From Saturnia japonica (lineage: Eukaryota; Arthropoda; Insecta; Lepidoptera; Saturniidae): 64,000 nt of DNA. The stretch lies in the NCBI GenBank assembly GCA_033032175.1, contig CM065326.1:11674001-11738000 (forward strand), read 5' to 3'. The notes under the pieces are model-generated. The model worked only from the letters and a program-made list of their open reading frames with translations. It was not told the origin of the DNA and made no database searches. Positions 1 through 11,699 of this stretch are shown in pieces; the stretch's first letter is position 1; the number at the start of each line of letters is the position of its first letter. The position numbers and the translations under genes are program-made.

Positions 1-401
1 ATAGATACTAACATATAGATACTTCTCAAATACTTCGTTTTTATTTAAAAAAAAAAAAACTAATTAATTCAATCTTCATTTAATGTATAACTATAGTATA
101 CATATTTTAAGAAACTATGATTTTTATAAGAATTACGCGTTCTTCCGTCGTCCATGCGACCGACGCCTCGGACACAGGTAGTTTTTCAAAATCTATTATA
201 CATAAATCTATTTTAATAATTTATTAGTATTTATCGATATAAATATGAATGTTAATTAAATTATCAATGTTAAACACATATAAATTGTGAAATAACTTAT
301 TTATCTTTAGTGTAATCGTAATATCTAACTACAAGGTCAGAGTTTTAAATATGTACAGCTGTTACAACTTATGGTAATAAATTTGTATAACGGTTATTAT
401 A
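1..401. other. AT-rich flank, no gene
   Basis: No coding region is seen. Bases about 115-172 resemble the 3' part of the Helitron-like element at 38445-38874 (shared words such as ATTACGCGTTCT followed by CGTCCA), but the final CTAG end is missing. Confidence 0.4.
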
Positions 402-473
402 GGTTCCATGGTGTAATGGTTAGCACTCTGGACTTTGAATCCAGCGATCCGAGTTCAAATCTCGGTGGAACCT
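402..473 (+). tRNA. tRNA-Gln (anticodon UUG)
   Basis: This 72-nt cloverleaf delivers glutamine to CAA codons. The acceptor stem GGTTCCA pairs fully with TGGAACC, and T is the discriminator base. The D arm lies in GTGTAATGGTTAGCAC. The anticodon stem CTGGA/TCCAG encloses the loop CTTTGAA, with TTG at 435-437. The T arm holds the B box GTTCAAATC. From memory it is almost identical to animal tRNA-Gln(UUG). It has no intron, and a T run follows within ten bases. It looks functional, unlike the other tRNA-shaped sequences in the window. Confidence 0.95.
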
Positions 474-478
474 GCGTA

Positions 479-484
479 TTTTTT
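479..484 (+). terminator. RNA polymerase III terminator of tRNA-Gln
   Basis: Six consecutive T residues begin five bases after the mature tRNA 3' end, the usual stop signal for RNA polymerase III. Confidence 0.75.
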
Positions 485-1775
485 CATAATTCTTTCGAAA
501 TGAGCACGCTTATGATCAGCAAGTCATATCCTACGTTCAACAAAATATTGTTTTTTTTTTCTTCAATTTGCCAGTCAAGAGTGACAAATACACGTTATAG
601 AATTTAGTTGCCAAATGTTCGGTGTACTGTAGAATAACTCATACAATGAATACACTGACACAACATAAAACAGTCACAAATTTATATATAATAAGACAAC
701 AAAATTTTGTAATAAACTGAGGCAACACTTTACATATAACTCAATATTTTTTTACTTTTTATACTTCTTTTGGCGTGTATTGTACAGAGTAAAATATAGA
801 CCTGCGCGCGCAACATGTGACGGAAGATAAATTGAATAATATTTTTTACATATGTATACAAGTTGAAATTTTTATATACGGCATTAAATGATTTCTACAC
901 ACTTTTCAAAAAATATAGTAAAAAGAATTCATAGTACTATTATTAATGATTAACTTTACTATATCGCACTACCTTCAGTTTGAATTATAAACTAAATAAT
1001 TAATAAATACATAATTGCAATTTGATAAGATATCCATCAAGTACTCAGATTTGCGAATTTTATTGCGCAGTCATCGACCCGCCACGCCGCGTCGCGTCGC
1101 TTAAGCTATGACCTGAGACCCCGCTCACTTAGGAACATTATCTTTTCGACCTCAATCTAAAGGTAAATATACATTGGCCTCAAATAAAATGTATTTATTA
1201 ATGCATACAGGATTTACATTATTAAATTTCTAAAAATTTCATTAGTGAGAAGCATTTAGATACGCTTTCGTTGTAAACCATTCCTTAATTGGTTAATCAA
1301 TAAATCTAAACACACGGCAGTGTGTCAGCCTAGTTCAGGAAAAAATTGAAAAACTCTTTACACAAGTATCTTATTCATTGAGACCACTCCAATGAGCCCA
1401 AACATGATAGCTCTGCTGTAAGTTGGTGAGGAGTTAGATTCTAGATGTTGTTGCAGCATCATGTCAAGGATAACATGTTTTTCTAATATAATTGAAGTAA
1501 CAGAATCCCAAATTTCGACTCGATCAGACCTGTGAAAGATACTCACATTCATTTGTCAACCATAAAAGAGCTGATAATCTTCAAATGGCTAAACAGGTTT
1601 TCTTAAGTCTTACCTAAGATCACTCTCGACCAAGTCATCTTTTGAACAATAAAAAAACAGAACAAAATCGGTTCAGCCGTTTGACAACTGCGATGCCACA
1701 GACAGACACACAGATACACACATTAAAATTGTAAAACCTCTCGTTTTGCGTCGGTTGTTAAAAATATATAATATC
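485..1775. other. AT-rich stretch without a gene
   Basis: No supported coding region. Bases 768-835 hold a short interspersed repeat (GGCGTGTATT, then CTGCGCGCGC and TGACGGAAG) that recurs at about 9470-9560, 25826-25945, 29450-29600, 46222-46325, 54365-54485 and 57525-57650. A small GC-rich patch at 1078-1130 with repeated CGCGTCG words is unassigned. Confidence 0.5.
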
Positions 1776-2425
1776 GGGTGGGCCAGAAAGATTTGCGAAT
1801 TTAAATAAAACTAAATACAATACACAAACAAATCTTTATTTCAATTAAAATAGACATCTGGGAAATGTATTTCTTAAAAATTACATCATTCAGGTGTGCA
1901 CCATCTCGCTGCAAATATTCCTCGAATCTGAACCTCAAATTGGTAAAAACTCGCTGACACATTGCGTGAGAAATAGCTGCCATTTCTTCTCGGATATTTA
2001 TCTTCAAATGGTTAATCGTGGCTGGGTTATTGGAGTAGACTCTACTTTTCAGGTATCCCCACATGAAAAGGTCCGGTGGCGTTAGATCCAGACTTCTAGG
2101 CGGCCATGCAATGTCACCTCGGCGCGATATCAGTTTTCCAGCAAACATGTCGTTTACGGCCGCCAACGAAGCATTAGATGTATGACATGTCGCACCATCT
2201 TGTTGATACCACGTCGCACGATTATAGGCTTCAAATTGTTACAGTTGCGGAAAGAAAATATCCCTTAACATGGCTATGTATCGGTCGGAATTTACAGTGA
2301 CAGATTGCTTTTGTTGATTTTCAAAGAAATAGGGTCCTATAATTCCGTGTGCTGATATGGCTGCCCAAACGGTTACTTTCGGCGAATACAGAGGCTTTTG
2401 ATGTTTCGCACATGGAGAGTATATT
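1776..2425 (-). pseudogene. mariner/Tc1-superfamily transposase relic (C-terminal part)
   Basis: Reading leftwards from about 2425, the minus strand encodes the C-terminal half of a transposase of the type often found in insects. Visible landmarks are VTVWAAIS, a WYQQDGATCHTS block around the second catalytic Asp, and WPPRSLDLTPPDLFMWGYLK around the third acidic position, followed by the usual NPATI-LK and CQRVFTN tail. A TAA stop at 2239-2241 interrupts the same frame, so the copy is dead. The N-terminal DNA-binding part is missing. The sequence GGGTGGGCCAGAAAGAT at 1775-1791 may be the remaining terminal inverted repeat; this is inferred. Confidence 0.8.
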
Positions 2426-3124
2426 AGAAAAGCAATTTATGGTTGTAGCAACAATGACATTTGCAAATGTCTCCGATGCTATTATCAGAGGAAGGTACAG
2501 TAAAAATAAAACAAAAAATACTACAATATTATTTTATTTGGAGGCGTCAGTGTAGACATAGCTTTATTTTGAAGTTTATTGTTACGACTAAATACAAGTT
2601 TTATGTGTTTGACTTTACAAAGACTCTATTGCAGCCAATGTACTGCGTGAAAGACTGGATTTTTTAAAGTTAATTTTTAGAAAAACGTATTTGAACCTCA
2701 CTTAAAAAAGTAAGACTTCAAAAAAAAACGACTTCAAACTTTATCAAACCGTTCGCTATCATTTACTTACTCGATGATTCTAATAACAAATAAACATTTC
2801 CAATGTATATAAATAAATTAGAAAGCATAACTCACATCGGATTATACGAAATTCATTATATTTCAATTTGAGAGTTAGCTGACATACGTACGGAATATGT
2901 TTCAAGAGCTTAAAAGGGAGAGAATTGTATTATTTTTCTTTTAACACGTCATTCAGTCTTGTAACTTGTCTAGAGTCTTGAAGCCGCCCGAGGATATAAT
3001 TATATCCGATATATCCAGATGCGATTCAGACAGACAGGTAACTTATCGTAATAAATGTATCGCGTAATACATCGGCAAACCTATAATATAATTTTGTTAG
3101 CCGACTAAACAATTCGAATGTTTT
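2426..3124. other. no recognisable feature
   Basis: AT-rich sequence with short ORFs lacking any family signature. Confidence 0.4.
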
Positions 3125-3320
3125 TTTTTTAAATTTAATATCGCCATAACTTCTTTGTTTATGAACCGATTTCGATGATTATTTTTTTGTTGGCTAAGAG
3201 ATACCTCAACGGTGGTCATTGGTTATTTCATTGGTATTGGAGCTTCAACTTCGAAGATACACAATCAAAATAATTGAATTTGGTTTTCTTTTTTGTTAAA
3301 AATTGTCTTTTTTATTGTAC
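3125..3320 (-). repeat. Interspersed repeat family R1
   Basis: One of at least seven copies of a repeat of about 200 bp. Shared words are AACTTCTTTGTTTATGAACC, a GATACCTCAA(G/C) block and CTTCGAAGATACAC. The other copies are at 5595-5830, 38445-38660, 46020-46215, 52745-52905, 56005-56240 and 60330-60530. The copy at 38445 runs on into a Helitron-type CTAG end, so this is probably part of a non-autonomous Helitron-like family. Confidence 0.6.
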
Positions 3321-3479
3321 AATAAAGCGCAAGAGTTTATTTTGTTTGTTTAAACACGCTAACCTCTAGAACTACCAGCCGGATTCGACAAGTACTTTTT
3401 GTATATAACAGCCCGATAAGCGGGGAATAGTATAGGCTATCTAACATTCTAGCTCGCTTTTTAAATTGATTTTTGTTAA

Positions 3480-3873
3480 GTAAGTCGAATGTCAAAGCGC
3501 TCATGAACAGCTTTATCCGCGTGCGCTGACGTAATGGTTAGTAATACGTAAATGCAATGTTCTACAAAAATATTGGTCCTTAGAATATCTAAAAAAAAGT
3601 CCGCAATAGCTTATACATAAGCGACAATAAGGTATTTTGTGATAAAAGTTTCTTAAATATTAAAAAGTGATTCATTCATATTAATCCTTACAAACAAAAG
3701 TTAAATATAGATAGATCATACAGACAATTTTATTTCAAACTTTGCCCTTTGTAACATTTTATTTGGACACGTAGTTTAAGAGATACTGGTAATTTAAAAT
3801 AATTTGTACTTGCGGGAAGAACAATTATGATGTATTTGATGGATAACACGGGTGGAACCGAGGAGCACAGCTA
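3480..3873 (+). mobile_element. Helitron-like non-autonomous element R2
   Basis: The segment ends in GAGCACAGCTAG followed by T, the CTAG|T end expected of a Helitron-type insertion. It matches the reverse complement of 34247-34700 along its length (words TTCATATTAATCCTTACAAA, TGGACACGTAGTTTA). No protein is encoded. Confidence 0.6.
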
Positions 3874-4690
3874 GTTACTTCATAATCCACTGCACTTATG
3901 CACAATAATCAAACTATATCGCGTAAAATGCCATTGAACGGATTGGGCTGAAATCTGGCACACAACTACTTCAACCCCTCAAAATTCAACCCCTAAAAGG
4001 ATGTAAAGAAGATTTAAATTTGTGTGAAGAAATCATATACGAATTATATTTTTCTAACTAATTGTATATTATAGGGCCAAATAACTTAAGTTTATTAACT
4101 AAAATAAAAACCATAACATGACAGACCAAGATCCCGGCAAAAACTTGACTGTTGTATAGTACGATAAAACGACCAATGATAAGCACAGTACAATCCAAAC
4201 ACAACGGTGACCACCGAGAGATCGTAATCCATCGACGGTCGCAGCTGTCATCCCTGCCTGCACTAATCTAAATTGCACGTAAAAGCGAGTCATTATAAAA
4301 GACTTTTCACTACAATACATGGTAGTCGCGATCTAGTCGGGCAAAACATCCCTAACACCCCGCTTTCAAGTAAAATGACAATATAAGTTTATCTTTAAAA
4401 ATAAATTAAGTACATTATGTAATTTAGTTAAGTTTAAGTGCAATACTTAGGTATTAAAGTATGATTAAACACAACACTGTATTTGCATCCGCCTTATAGA
4501 ATATTAGAGTTCGTCAGGCAAGCACACATATCCAGGTGCTCGCGAGGTGTGTTTTTCTTTAATAAAATGTTTCGAAGCGCTCTCGGTTCCGTATACACCC
4601 GCAAGGGAGACGCGGACAGCGTTCAACAATACACTACAATTGCTTTCTAATGAAATAGGCTTAATCTGCTGCATGATGATAGGATGGCTT
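3874..4690. repeat. Non-coding stretch with a SINE-like tail fragment R3 (minus)
   Basis: Bases about 4170-4330 match, in reverse, the family at 5850-6085, 23260-23540, 43090-43200 and 51780-51870, with shared words GACCGTCGATGGATTACGAT, CTCGGTGGTCACC and GTGCTTATCAT. Bases 3905-3935 are a minus-strand scrap of family R6. The rest shows nothing identifiable. Confidence 0.5.
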
Positions 4691-4699
4691 CTACTCCTT

Positions 4700-4855
4700 A
4701 TGTTGAAAATCTGTCGTTAAATACGAATAGGTATGTTCTGGCAGCTGTACTTGAGAACTAGTCTTCCACTAGGCTTAGCGTGCTACTATCTTGGGCCATA
4801 TCGTCGCTTAAGATCAGGTGAGATTGTGTCAACAACGCTATATCTTTATATGTTT
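4700..4855 (+). mobile_element. SINE family T1, body fragment
   Basis: A 5'-truncated copy of a tRNA-headed SINE. The body begins at GTTGAAAATCTGTCG, passes through GGCAGCTGTACTTGAGAAC and CTAGGCTTAGCGTGCTA, and ends in the GATCAGGTGAGATTGTG block. The head is absent. Confidence 0.7.
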
Positions 4856-5115
4856 GTTAAAATAAAACTAAATATTTCTCGATAGATTTTTTGTAGCAAC
4901 GAAAAATCTCCCATAATAATTCATCAAAATTAATGATTTAAACAATTTTAAAGCTAATATTCCCCCCTATAGAGACAAAATAATGCATAAGTATTAAATA
5001 AATAGACCTACTGTGACGAACTTGTAAATAGGGGAAGCTAAGTTTGCATGCGGTTTGCGTATGGTGGCAAACTGCGGTGAAACAAAGTCGGATTATTCTT
5101 ATAGGAAAAATATTG

Positions 5116-5116
<1 letters not shown>

Positions 5117-5146
<30 letters not shown>

Positions 5147-5154
5147 TATATATA
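5117..5154. repeat. (TA)n microsatellite
   Basis: An almost pure TA dinucleotide tract with one interruption. Confidence 0.9.
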
Positions 5155-5594
5155 ATAATGGGTCTGCGATGCTAAGGATCCTATTCCTAGACCAGAAAAA
5201 TAAAATATATTTGAAACTCCCAGGTTAGTGAGCTTTTTAGGTTTTTACCTAAGACATCTATTTTTAGTTTTGTAAGAAATATAATATAGACGGCGATTTA
5301 GATCACCCTAAAGTCGGCACATCCGACGGTAAATCTATAAACCATTTATTTTATACGGTCTAAACTTTAAACCTCTGTTTAGCTGTAACGTGCGTTAACG
5401 CGTGATGGAATTTCAAAGGTATCCAAATGGCCATGTTCATGCGACCGGTTTGTATTAATAGTATATAGAAATTCTAGACGCGAACGCGCATTTATCTGAA
5501 TAGGTACCTGAAACTTCTTTGTTTGTTTGAAATAAGGCCAGCATTTTATTATTACTCAGTGTAAATTATGATTAAGTTGTTAATAAACAAGATA

Positions 5595-5830
5595 ATTTTT
5601 AACAAAAGAGAAAATCAACTATAACGATTTTGAAGATTTTCCTTGTGCATCTTCGAATTTATCCAATGCCAATGAAATTACAATGGGACCACCGCCCTTG
5701 AGGTATGCCCTATCCAAAAAAGAATTCAAATCGATTCATAAACAATGAAGTTATGGTTGAACTACTATAAAAAAAAATACATTCGACGAATTAAGTAACC
5801 TCCCGTCTTTTGTTGAAGCCGTTTAAAAAA
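5595..5830 (+). repeat. Interspersed repeat family R1
   Basis: Plus-oriented copy containing CATCTTCGAATTTATCCAATGCC, the GGGACCACC-CTTGAGGTATGCC block and AAACAATGAAGTTATGGTTGAAC, matching the other R1 copies. Confidence 0.55.
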
Positions 5831-5849
5831 TATTACGTAATAATATACC

Positions 5850-6085
5850 ACCATGCATGTGGTGAGAAGTCCGTCATAGTGACTCGCTTTTACGTGTGGC
5901 GTTTCGAGATCAGCCTGTGAATATTCAATTCAATTAATGACATGCATGCATATAATATAATATAATAATGCATATAATAATGCATGACAGAAGTGACCGT
6001 CGATGGATTACGATCTTTCGGTAGTCGCCGTTGTCCTAGCACTGTACTGTGCTTACCATCAGGAACAGTACAGTCAATTGGCATA
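5850..6085 (+). repeat. SINE-like repeat R3
   Basis: It carries ACCACCATGCATGTGGTGAGAAGTCCGTCATAGTG, then an internal ATAATGCATATAATAATGC stretch, then GTGACCGTCGATGGATTACG, CTGTGCTTACCATCAGGAAC and an A-rich tail. It is the most complete R3 copy here together with 23260-23540. The A-rich end suggests a retroposed element without its own protein. Confidence 0.55.
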
Positions 6086-7315
6086 AAAAAAAAAGTGTAA
6101 CTTCAAGGATGAAGTATGTAAAACAGTACTTAAAATTGAATAACAAAAATTAACCAACAAATAATATTATGTATTCATTGAGGTAATAACAATAAATTCT
6201 GAAAATAATATAACGAGTAATATTTACGAAACGTGATAAACGAATGGAAAATAAAAATTAAAATATCATTGATATTATTCTTGTCACGTTTACGTTTGAT
6301 GGCGTCCGGACGCCGATGAGTGGTGGTTGGAACAAGTCATAGATGTAAACATGAAAATCTACGTTGTGGCTAAATAGCTTAGTAAGTGCTCTTAAGTTCT
6401 TTGAGGTGCTTCGAGAAGATTCCATCCTTCATTAATAATGCGTATTTAATAGGTGACCCATTTTGACTCGGTCTTGTATTCCGTGTTTTACATGAAAATA
6501 TGGTTAACTTTTTGTATCTATAATATTTTTTTATTTGTTGGAGTTTACAAAGTTTAAACTGTTTTTTAAAGATATATTGATAATATTATTTTACATTAAT
6601 TTTAAGGCTCTATCTTCTTCCACAATCAATGAACTCAATTATAGACCAAAATTATGGTGATGAGAAAAAAATTGCAAATACAAACCGAGATATGAGCATT
6701 ATTTTTTCTTGAGCGATCCCTTTTTAAATATTTGATTCTTATAATATTATCAGAGGGCTCTTCGACTATCAAAGTAAGATACTTTCATGCGTCTCTAGGA
6801 AAAAAAAACCTTTTTAACAGGTGAGTTTAAGAGTTTAATGTGGGATTTGAGACTTGAATAAAAAAAGGACACCAGCAAGATGTAAAAGTTAACTACTTTA
6901 AAAGTAAAATTTGTAGCTATGCTTAATAATAAGTCTGTAGTACTCTCTGTACAATTGTTTCTTAAATTTCCTGATAGACATCCTATCTAAGAAGTTTGTC
7001 TGTAAGAAACTGTTATATTTAGTTTCTTCTATCCTCTGCCTCTCTTTTGACCTCTTGATATGATACGCCTCTCAATTTATCCTTCACTCGTTGGATAAAG
7101 CTTCGTCTTACTCCTCGCTTTCGTTCAATTTTTCGTTCGAAAAGTGTTTTAATGAGGTTTTTGTGTCTAATCATCTTTCTTCTTCAGGTATGTTTCTCAA
7201 CAACTGTTTTTTCTCGTCATCCATTCTAAATTAGACAAAAATAAAATTACAACATGAAAATAATTAATACTTAATAAACGGAGCCGCATTACACCATTAG
7301 TGCCAGACAGATCAT
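6086..7315. other. no recognisable feature
   Basis: AT-rich sequence without supported genes. A pyrimidine-rich stretch lies at about 7020-7200. Confidence 0.4.
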
Positions 7316-7500
7316 TGACAGACCTCGTGGCGCAGTGCAACTAAGCCCCTACTATTGAGCCGAGCGGCCGCGGGTTCGATCCCCGCATATGACTGACATT
7401 TGCGTGACGAGCAAAATTATGTATGTATGTATAACAGCTCTTTAGTTACCACAATACAAGTTTTGCTTAGTTTAAAATTAAATGGTCGTGTATAAAATTG
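7316..7500 (+). mobile_element. tRNA-derived SINE family T2
   Basis: The head resembles a tRNA: CCTCGTGGCGCAGTG as A box and CGGGTTCGATCCCCGC as B box. It is followed by a short body ending in TACAAGTTTTGCTTAG and AAATTGTGTCC. A second copy with a degraded head lies at 10245-10425. A Helitron-like element begins just after its 3' end. Confidence 0.65.
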
Positions 7501-7523
7501 TGTCCTAATATCTATTATTATTA

Positions 7524-8046
7524 TCTATACAATTAATAAAATTGAAGTGTCTGTTTGTAATGTCAAAATAACAGTTTTTTACTAAATGTATATGAAATTA
7601 TATAGGATACCTATAACAAAAAGCCCATTTTTAAAATTTTTGTCTGTCTGTCTGCATATATTTTTGTTCTGAGAAATATCCGAATCGGTTGGACCGATTT
7701 TTACGGAACTTTCACTGATAGATATGATGATATAGGGAGTAATTTAAACTACTTTTATTTTAGAAAAAGAATTAGGGTTTCACACAAATAAAAAAACTTT
7801 TCATGGTGAATCAATTCGGGCGCTTAAATGGTTTATGCACAATAAACCATAAGAGATATAGCAAATTAATATATCACAAAATCATAGCCATTAAAAAGAC
7901 CTATAAAAAATCCGGGAGAGTGTACATTTATCTTCTAAGGAACACCCACAATAAGCTTTTCTGTCTTTAAAATAGACGGGAGCGGGGGAGCAAGGTACAC
8001 ACAGGCATTCTGTAGTCCACGTGAGCGAAGCCACGGGCACAGCTAG
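7524..8046 (+). mobile_element. Helitron-like non-autonomous element, family H1
   Basis: A full-length, 523-bp copy. It begins TCTATACAATTAATAAAATT and ends CGGGCACAGCTAG followed by T, the 5'-TC and 3'-CTAG|T ends expected of a Helitron. Internal marks are GAAGTGTCTGTTTGTAATG, the GGTTGGACCGATTTT block and a GTCCACGTGAGCGAAGCC block near the 3' end. There is no protein and no inverted repeat. Related copies lie at 27506-27954, 29801-30309, 36967-37448, 39531-40056, 43826-44342 and 57778-58206. Confidence 0.75.
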
Positions 8047-8059
8047 TTATTAATAAATA

Positions 8060-8889
8060 TAACATAAAGTCATATTGCTTCCAACGTGAATCTTTAAAAG
8101 TCATCTCCACCGTTTATTTGTTTTCTGATACAATTCTGCCACCATATACAACACATTTGTCATCCTCAGGTGTAACAATACCTTGGGATTCACTAACCCT
8201 CCTCAATATAACCCTTTTACCTACAGTGTCTTTAATTGAATTTTTGAATCTCGCAGAAAATACATTACCCGCTACCTCTCATATTTTAAAAGATATGAAA
8301 GGAATTAATTCAACTGACGGTACAAAGAAGATTGCTTCCGCTCTCGCAAACTGACGAGAGAGTATGGTAACATTTTGGAGAATTAAAACATTAATGTTAT
8401 ATGCCTTTTATTGAATTTATATTCAGATTTATGTGTGCCGTTTTCAATATTATAGAAATGAGGTACACCAGGACAAGATTCATAATCAAAAATTTATTCA
8501 ATTAAGGCGCCACTTCCATGAGCGAATGTATCGCCACGACTCTGTTGTTATCGTCGGATGATCTCCGCGAGACGATTATTTTTCCATCTGCGTATCGTCG
8601 CGACTCTTGACGGATCAGCGCGTGACCCCAAAACTTATTGCACAGTTGTTTTGTTGAAAAGAGCTCAGCTCGGTGAAAGATAATAGCGAAATCAATACTT
8701 TAGGATGAGAGTGCGTCACTTTTGCGGCCAGTGCGCTGCGAGTCCACGCAACGGGTCATTGGAGATATCTTCGTCAATGTAACTAAACATATTGCGGTGA
8801 TAAAATCGACCTGTAGAGACACGTTTATATAGTTGTTATAGAAAGAAGTGAACGATAATATCGTCGCGATAAAGTCACTCTTGGAGGTA
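8060..8889. other. Unassigned block with modest ORFs
   Basis: Bases 8118-8354 hold a 78-codon plus-strand ORF with no family signature; the minus strand of the same stretch is also mostly open. The flank at 8500-8880 is less AT-rich than its surroundings. I cannot name a protein. A decayed transposon or an old LTR is possible. Confidence 0.25.
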
Positions 8890-9005
8890 GCCCCTTAGGT
8901 CCTAAGAAAACACTTATAAGTTTCAAAACACTACCACCGGTTCGGGAAATATCCCAACCATTGAGTAGAACCGGCAAGAAACTCGAACGGGTTTTTTTTT
9001 TTTAC
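8890..9005 (-). repeat. RTE-like LINE tail fragment R4
   Basis: Words TTAGGTCCTAAGAAAACACTTAT, AACACTACCACCGGTTCGG and AGTAGAACCGGCAAGAAACTCG recur in the insert at 19919-20015 within the mariner. A T run follows at about 8992. I read this as the 3' tail of a retroposon in reverse orientation; the class is inferred. Confidence 0.45.
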
Positions 9006-10244
9006 AAACATAGTCATACAAACAATATTTACAGATATTTATTTAGTGATTGCACAGAGAAAAGATCCATCATGTACCATTCTTTTGACAGTAAAACCTG
9101 CTTCACGTTTTTCTTTGACTTATTGTCGGGCAAATCAGTGATTTGCTTAGGAATCTTATTAAAGAACGATTTATTATCTATAACTATTTATATAAATATC
9201 TGGGCGACCGAGCAATGCTCGGTGTCTTATAAACAAAAAAGAAAAACACCTATCTAGGTAAACTTGGAATGTAAAAAATTATCTAAATGCAAAGTTTCAT
9301 CGAAATCGTAGGAGCCGTTTCCGAGAAACCAATTACACATATATATATATATAACAAGATAAACTTTTACTATAACTATTTAAAGAACTATTTCCTACAA
9401 AACTAGATACTTTAATGTACTGTCTATTAAAATTGTTTAAGTCAGGTATCTTTCTAAAGTTACACTTCTTTTATCGCATTTGGTAGAGGGTAATGTTGAG
9501 CGTGCGCGCGCATTATTTTACGGAAGTGCGACATGATAGAATTAGCTATGAAGATTGAGGTATTATGTACTACGTACTAGAGACGACACCTCAACCATAT
9601 TGTTTGTAACACGCGTTCGAGTGCATACACTCGCACTCACAGTCTTTGCCGGACACTCGTTGCGATTACACGAGTTAGTACAAAATTTTACTTCATAAAT
9701 ATGCCTTCATGTGCACTGAGATACTTTTAAATAACTCGAGAAACACAAGAAAGTCAAGAAGTGACATTTGATCAGTAGGTTCAATGTATTAAAACTCGCG
9801 TACCCCGCGCCTTGCGTTATTAATTGGACCACAATTTTTGTTTCTAATAGCTGCTCTAGTACGTAGTTTAATGGCAATAAATGATAATAATGAGAATTCA
9901 TTTAATTTACTGACTTTTTTGGCGTGTAAATATAATTTTACATTATATATATAAACATTATTATTGATTGAAATACTATTACATTACGTTATATAGTTTA
10001 GTCATTGTGCACATTTGAAGTTTATTATAAATAACAACTAGGAATATGTTACACACTTTAATATGCCACAAAAACTTCCGGAACAGGGAGTCACCATCTT
10101 GTTAGAGTTATTCTTGGACATTTGGAAAATTACAAGAATAATTGGAAACGTTACATTTTATACATCTGTTATATTATTTTTACACTTTATAACATTGGTT
10201 TCATTGTGTTGGAACATAGTTCCCGTTCAATAAAAGAAGAATGA
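9006..10244. repeat. Non-coding stretch with fragments of two repeat families
   Basis: Bases 9470-9560 and 9875-9945 look like two halves of the short GCGCGCGC repeat described at 485-1775, split by about 310 bp of unassigned DNA. Bases 9975-10130 match family R6 (ATATAGTTT, CACAAAAACTTCC, CACCATCTTGTTAG). A TA microsatellite lies at 9341-9353. Confidence 0.45.
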
Positions 10245-10425
10245 AGTCAGGCTTCATGGCGCAGTGAGCTACGTGAGTGAGTGAGTGAATGAAGAGCATA
10301 ATTGTCAATTGTATGTCTGAGTGTCAAACATCTATATATGAATGGTGTATCAGCTATTTAGTTACCATAATACAAGTTTTGCTTAGCTTAGAATTAAATG
10401 ACTGTGTGTGAAATTGTGTCCCCCA
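10245..10425 (+). mobile_element. SINE family T2, degraded copy
   Basis: The A-box region GGCTTCATGGCGCAGTGAG survives, but the B box is replaced by GAGTGAGTGAGTGAATGAA. The body TTAGTTACCATAATACAAG through AAATTGTGTCCC matches the copy at 7316-7500. Confidence 0.55.
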
Positions 10426-10789
10426 TTTTATAATCTACAACTAATTCTGTTTTTTGATTGCACATAAAACTCATATTCGAACATTAATAAAATCTAATAA
10501 TTAAAAGAAAAACATATCTATTGAAAGGTATATAACGATTTAAGTGGTACTTCCGTATTTTATAAATTTCATTTTACTCCGTCTAGCCTGCTGGTGTCGA
10601 ATGGAATATAAGTTCTACAGCATTAGGAACAAGATTCAATGAGACTTCTTGCAGCAGCCGCCGTTGAATAGTTTCACCACTAAATATATTAACATGACAC
10701 AAGATTTACATGTTAATTTAAAAAACCCTATAAAATACTAGTGCTTTTCCAGCGGTTTCGCTCACCTCATAGTTGAGTTATGCCACGAA

Positions 10790-10985
10790 GAATGTGGCTT
10801 TAAAGGATCTTTTTTTTACTTTTTGCCGTATTTGAACCCCCCTTCCCAAAGGTGCTCTGGAATTCCTACTCACCGTAGAAACACAACACAAGATTATTTG
10901 GCTTTGAACTTCTGTAGGGGGGTATTTCACCAGTCAAGCTGCCCCAAGTGGAAAAATTTTCACCACGCCTTACCTCTTAAAATTA
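10790..10985 (+). repeat. Interspersed repeat family R5
   Basis: It contains AACACAACACAAGATTATTTGGCT, TTCTGTAGGGGGGTATTTCACCAG and GCTGCCCCAA, shared with copies at 28150-28360, 43255-43420 (reverse), 44395-44630, 49680-49830 (reverse) and 63545-63735. Class unknown; no protein. Confidence 0.5.
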
Positions 10986-11361
10986 GAAGTTGAAATGTTA
11001 TTTATTTAACTTAACTAAATTACATTGTACTTATATTCTAACAATGGTCCCAAACGCCTGTGTCTTGAGGACCTTTCATATCAGTTACCATATTATTATC
11101 ATACTCATAGCATTACCTACACCATACCTACACATATATAAACACAATACATATAATCGTAAAACACAATGTAAAGACAACAATCAAAACCATCATGGAA
11201 AATAGTTTATGGGTAATCAAAGAAAATTTGAAAATTATTTTTAAATTCTAAGTACATCCCAAGTTGTGTTTTAAGTAAGGGTACTTAGCCAGCCGATGAG
11301 TTTCCTTCTTGCTTCGTTAAGCGAACAGTATTAATTTGACAATGCTTTAACACCCTACTCT

Positions 11362-11699
11362 TAGTATATAAAAATCTCGTGTCACGGTGTTTGTGGTTAG
11401 GTTATGAAATTTTCTATGTATATTTTTTAGGTATGAGAATAGGTCGCAAATTATATGTCATACCGCTAGGTGATTAGGGTGTCCCTATCCAGATATATTT
11501 TTTTTTTTTTTTTATTTGGAATGAAAATGTTCCAATAACCCCAAATTTTGACTCTTTTACTCCCACCTTCCTATTTTTTAATCGCAATTTAACTATATTT
11601 GTATGAACCAAAAATTTATTTTTATCTTCGGCGAGTTACCGAAGAGATTCGAGTATTCCCAAAAATATCAAGATGAGCGAAGCCACAGGCAACAGCTAG
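11362..11699 (+). mobile_element. Helitron-like non-autonomous element, family H2
   Basis: It runs from AAAATCTCGTGTCACGGTG to AGCGAAGCCACAGGCAACAGCTAG followed by T. The CTAG|T end and the GAGCGAAGCC block before it match family H1, but the body is different. I recall this as a common lepidopteran Helitron type. Confidence 0.6.

Noticed and set aside
7316..7390. Possible tRNA gene
   Set aside because: It has a B box but no complete cloverleaf, and continues into a repeated SINE body.
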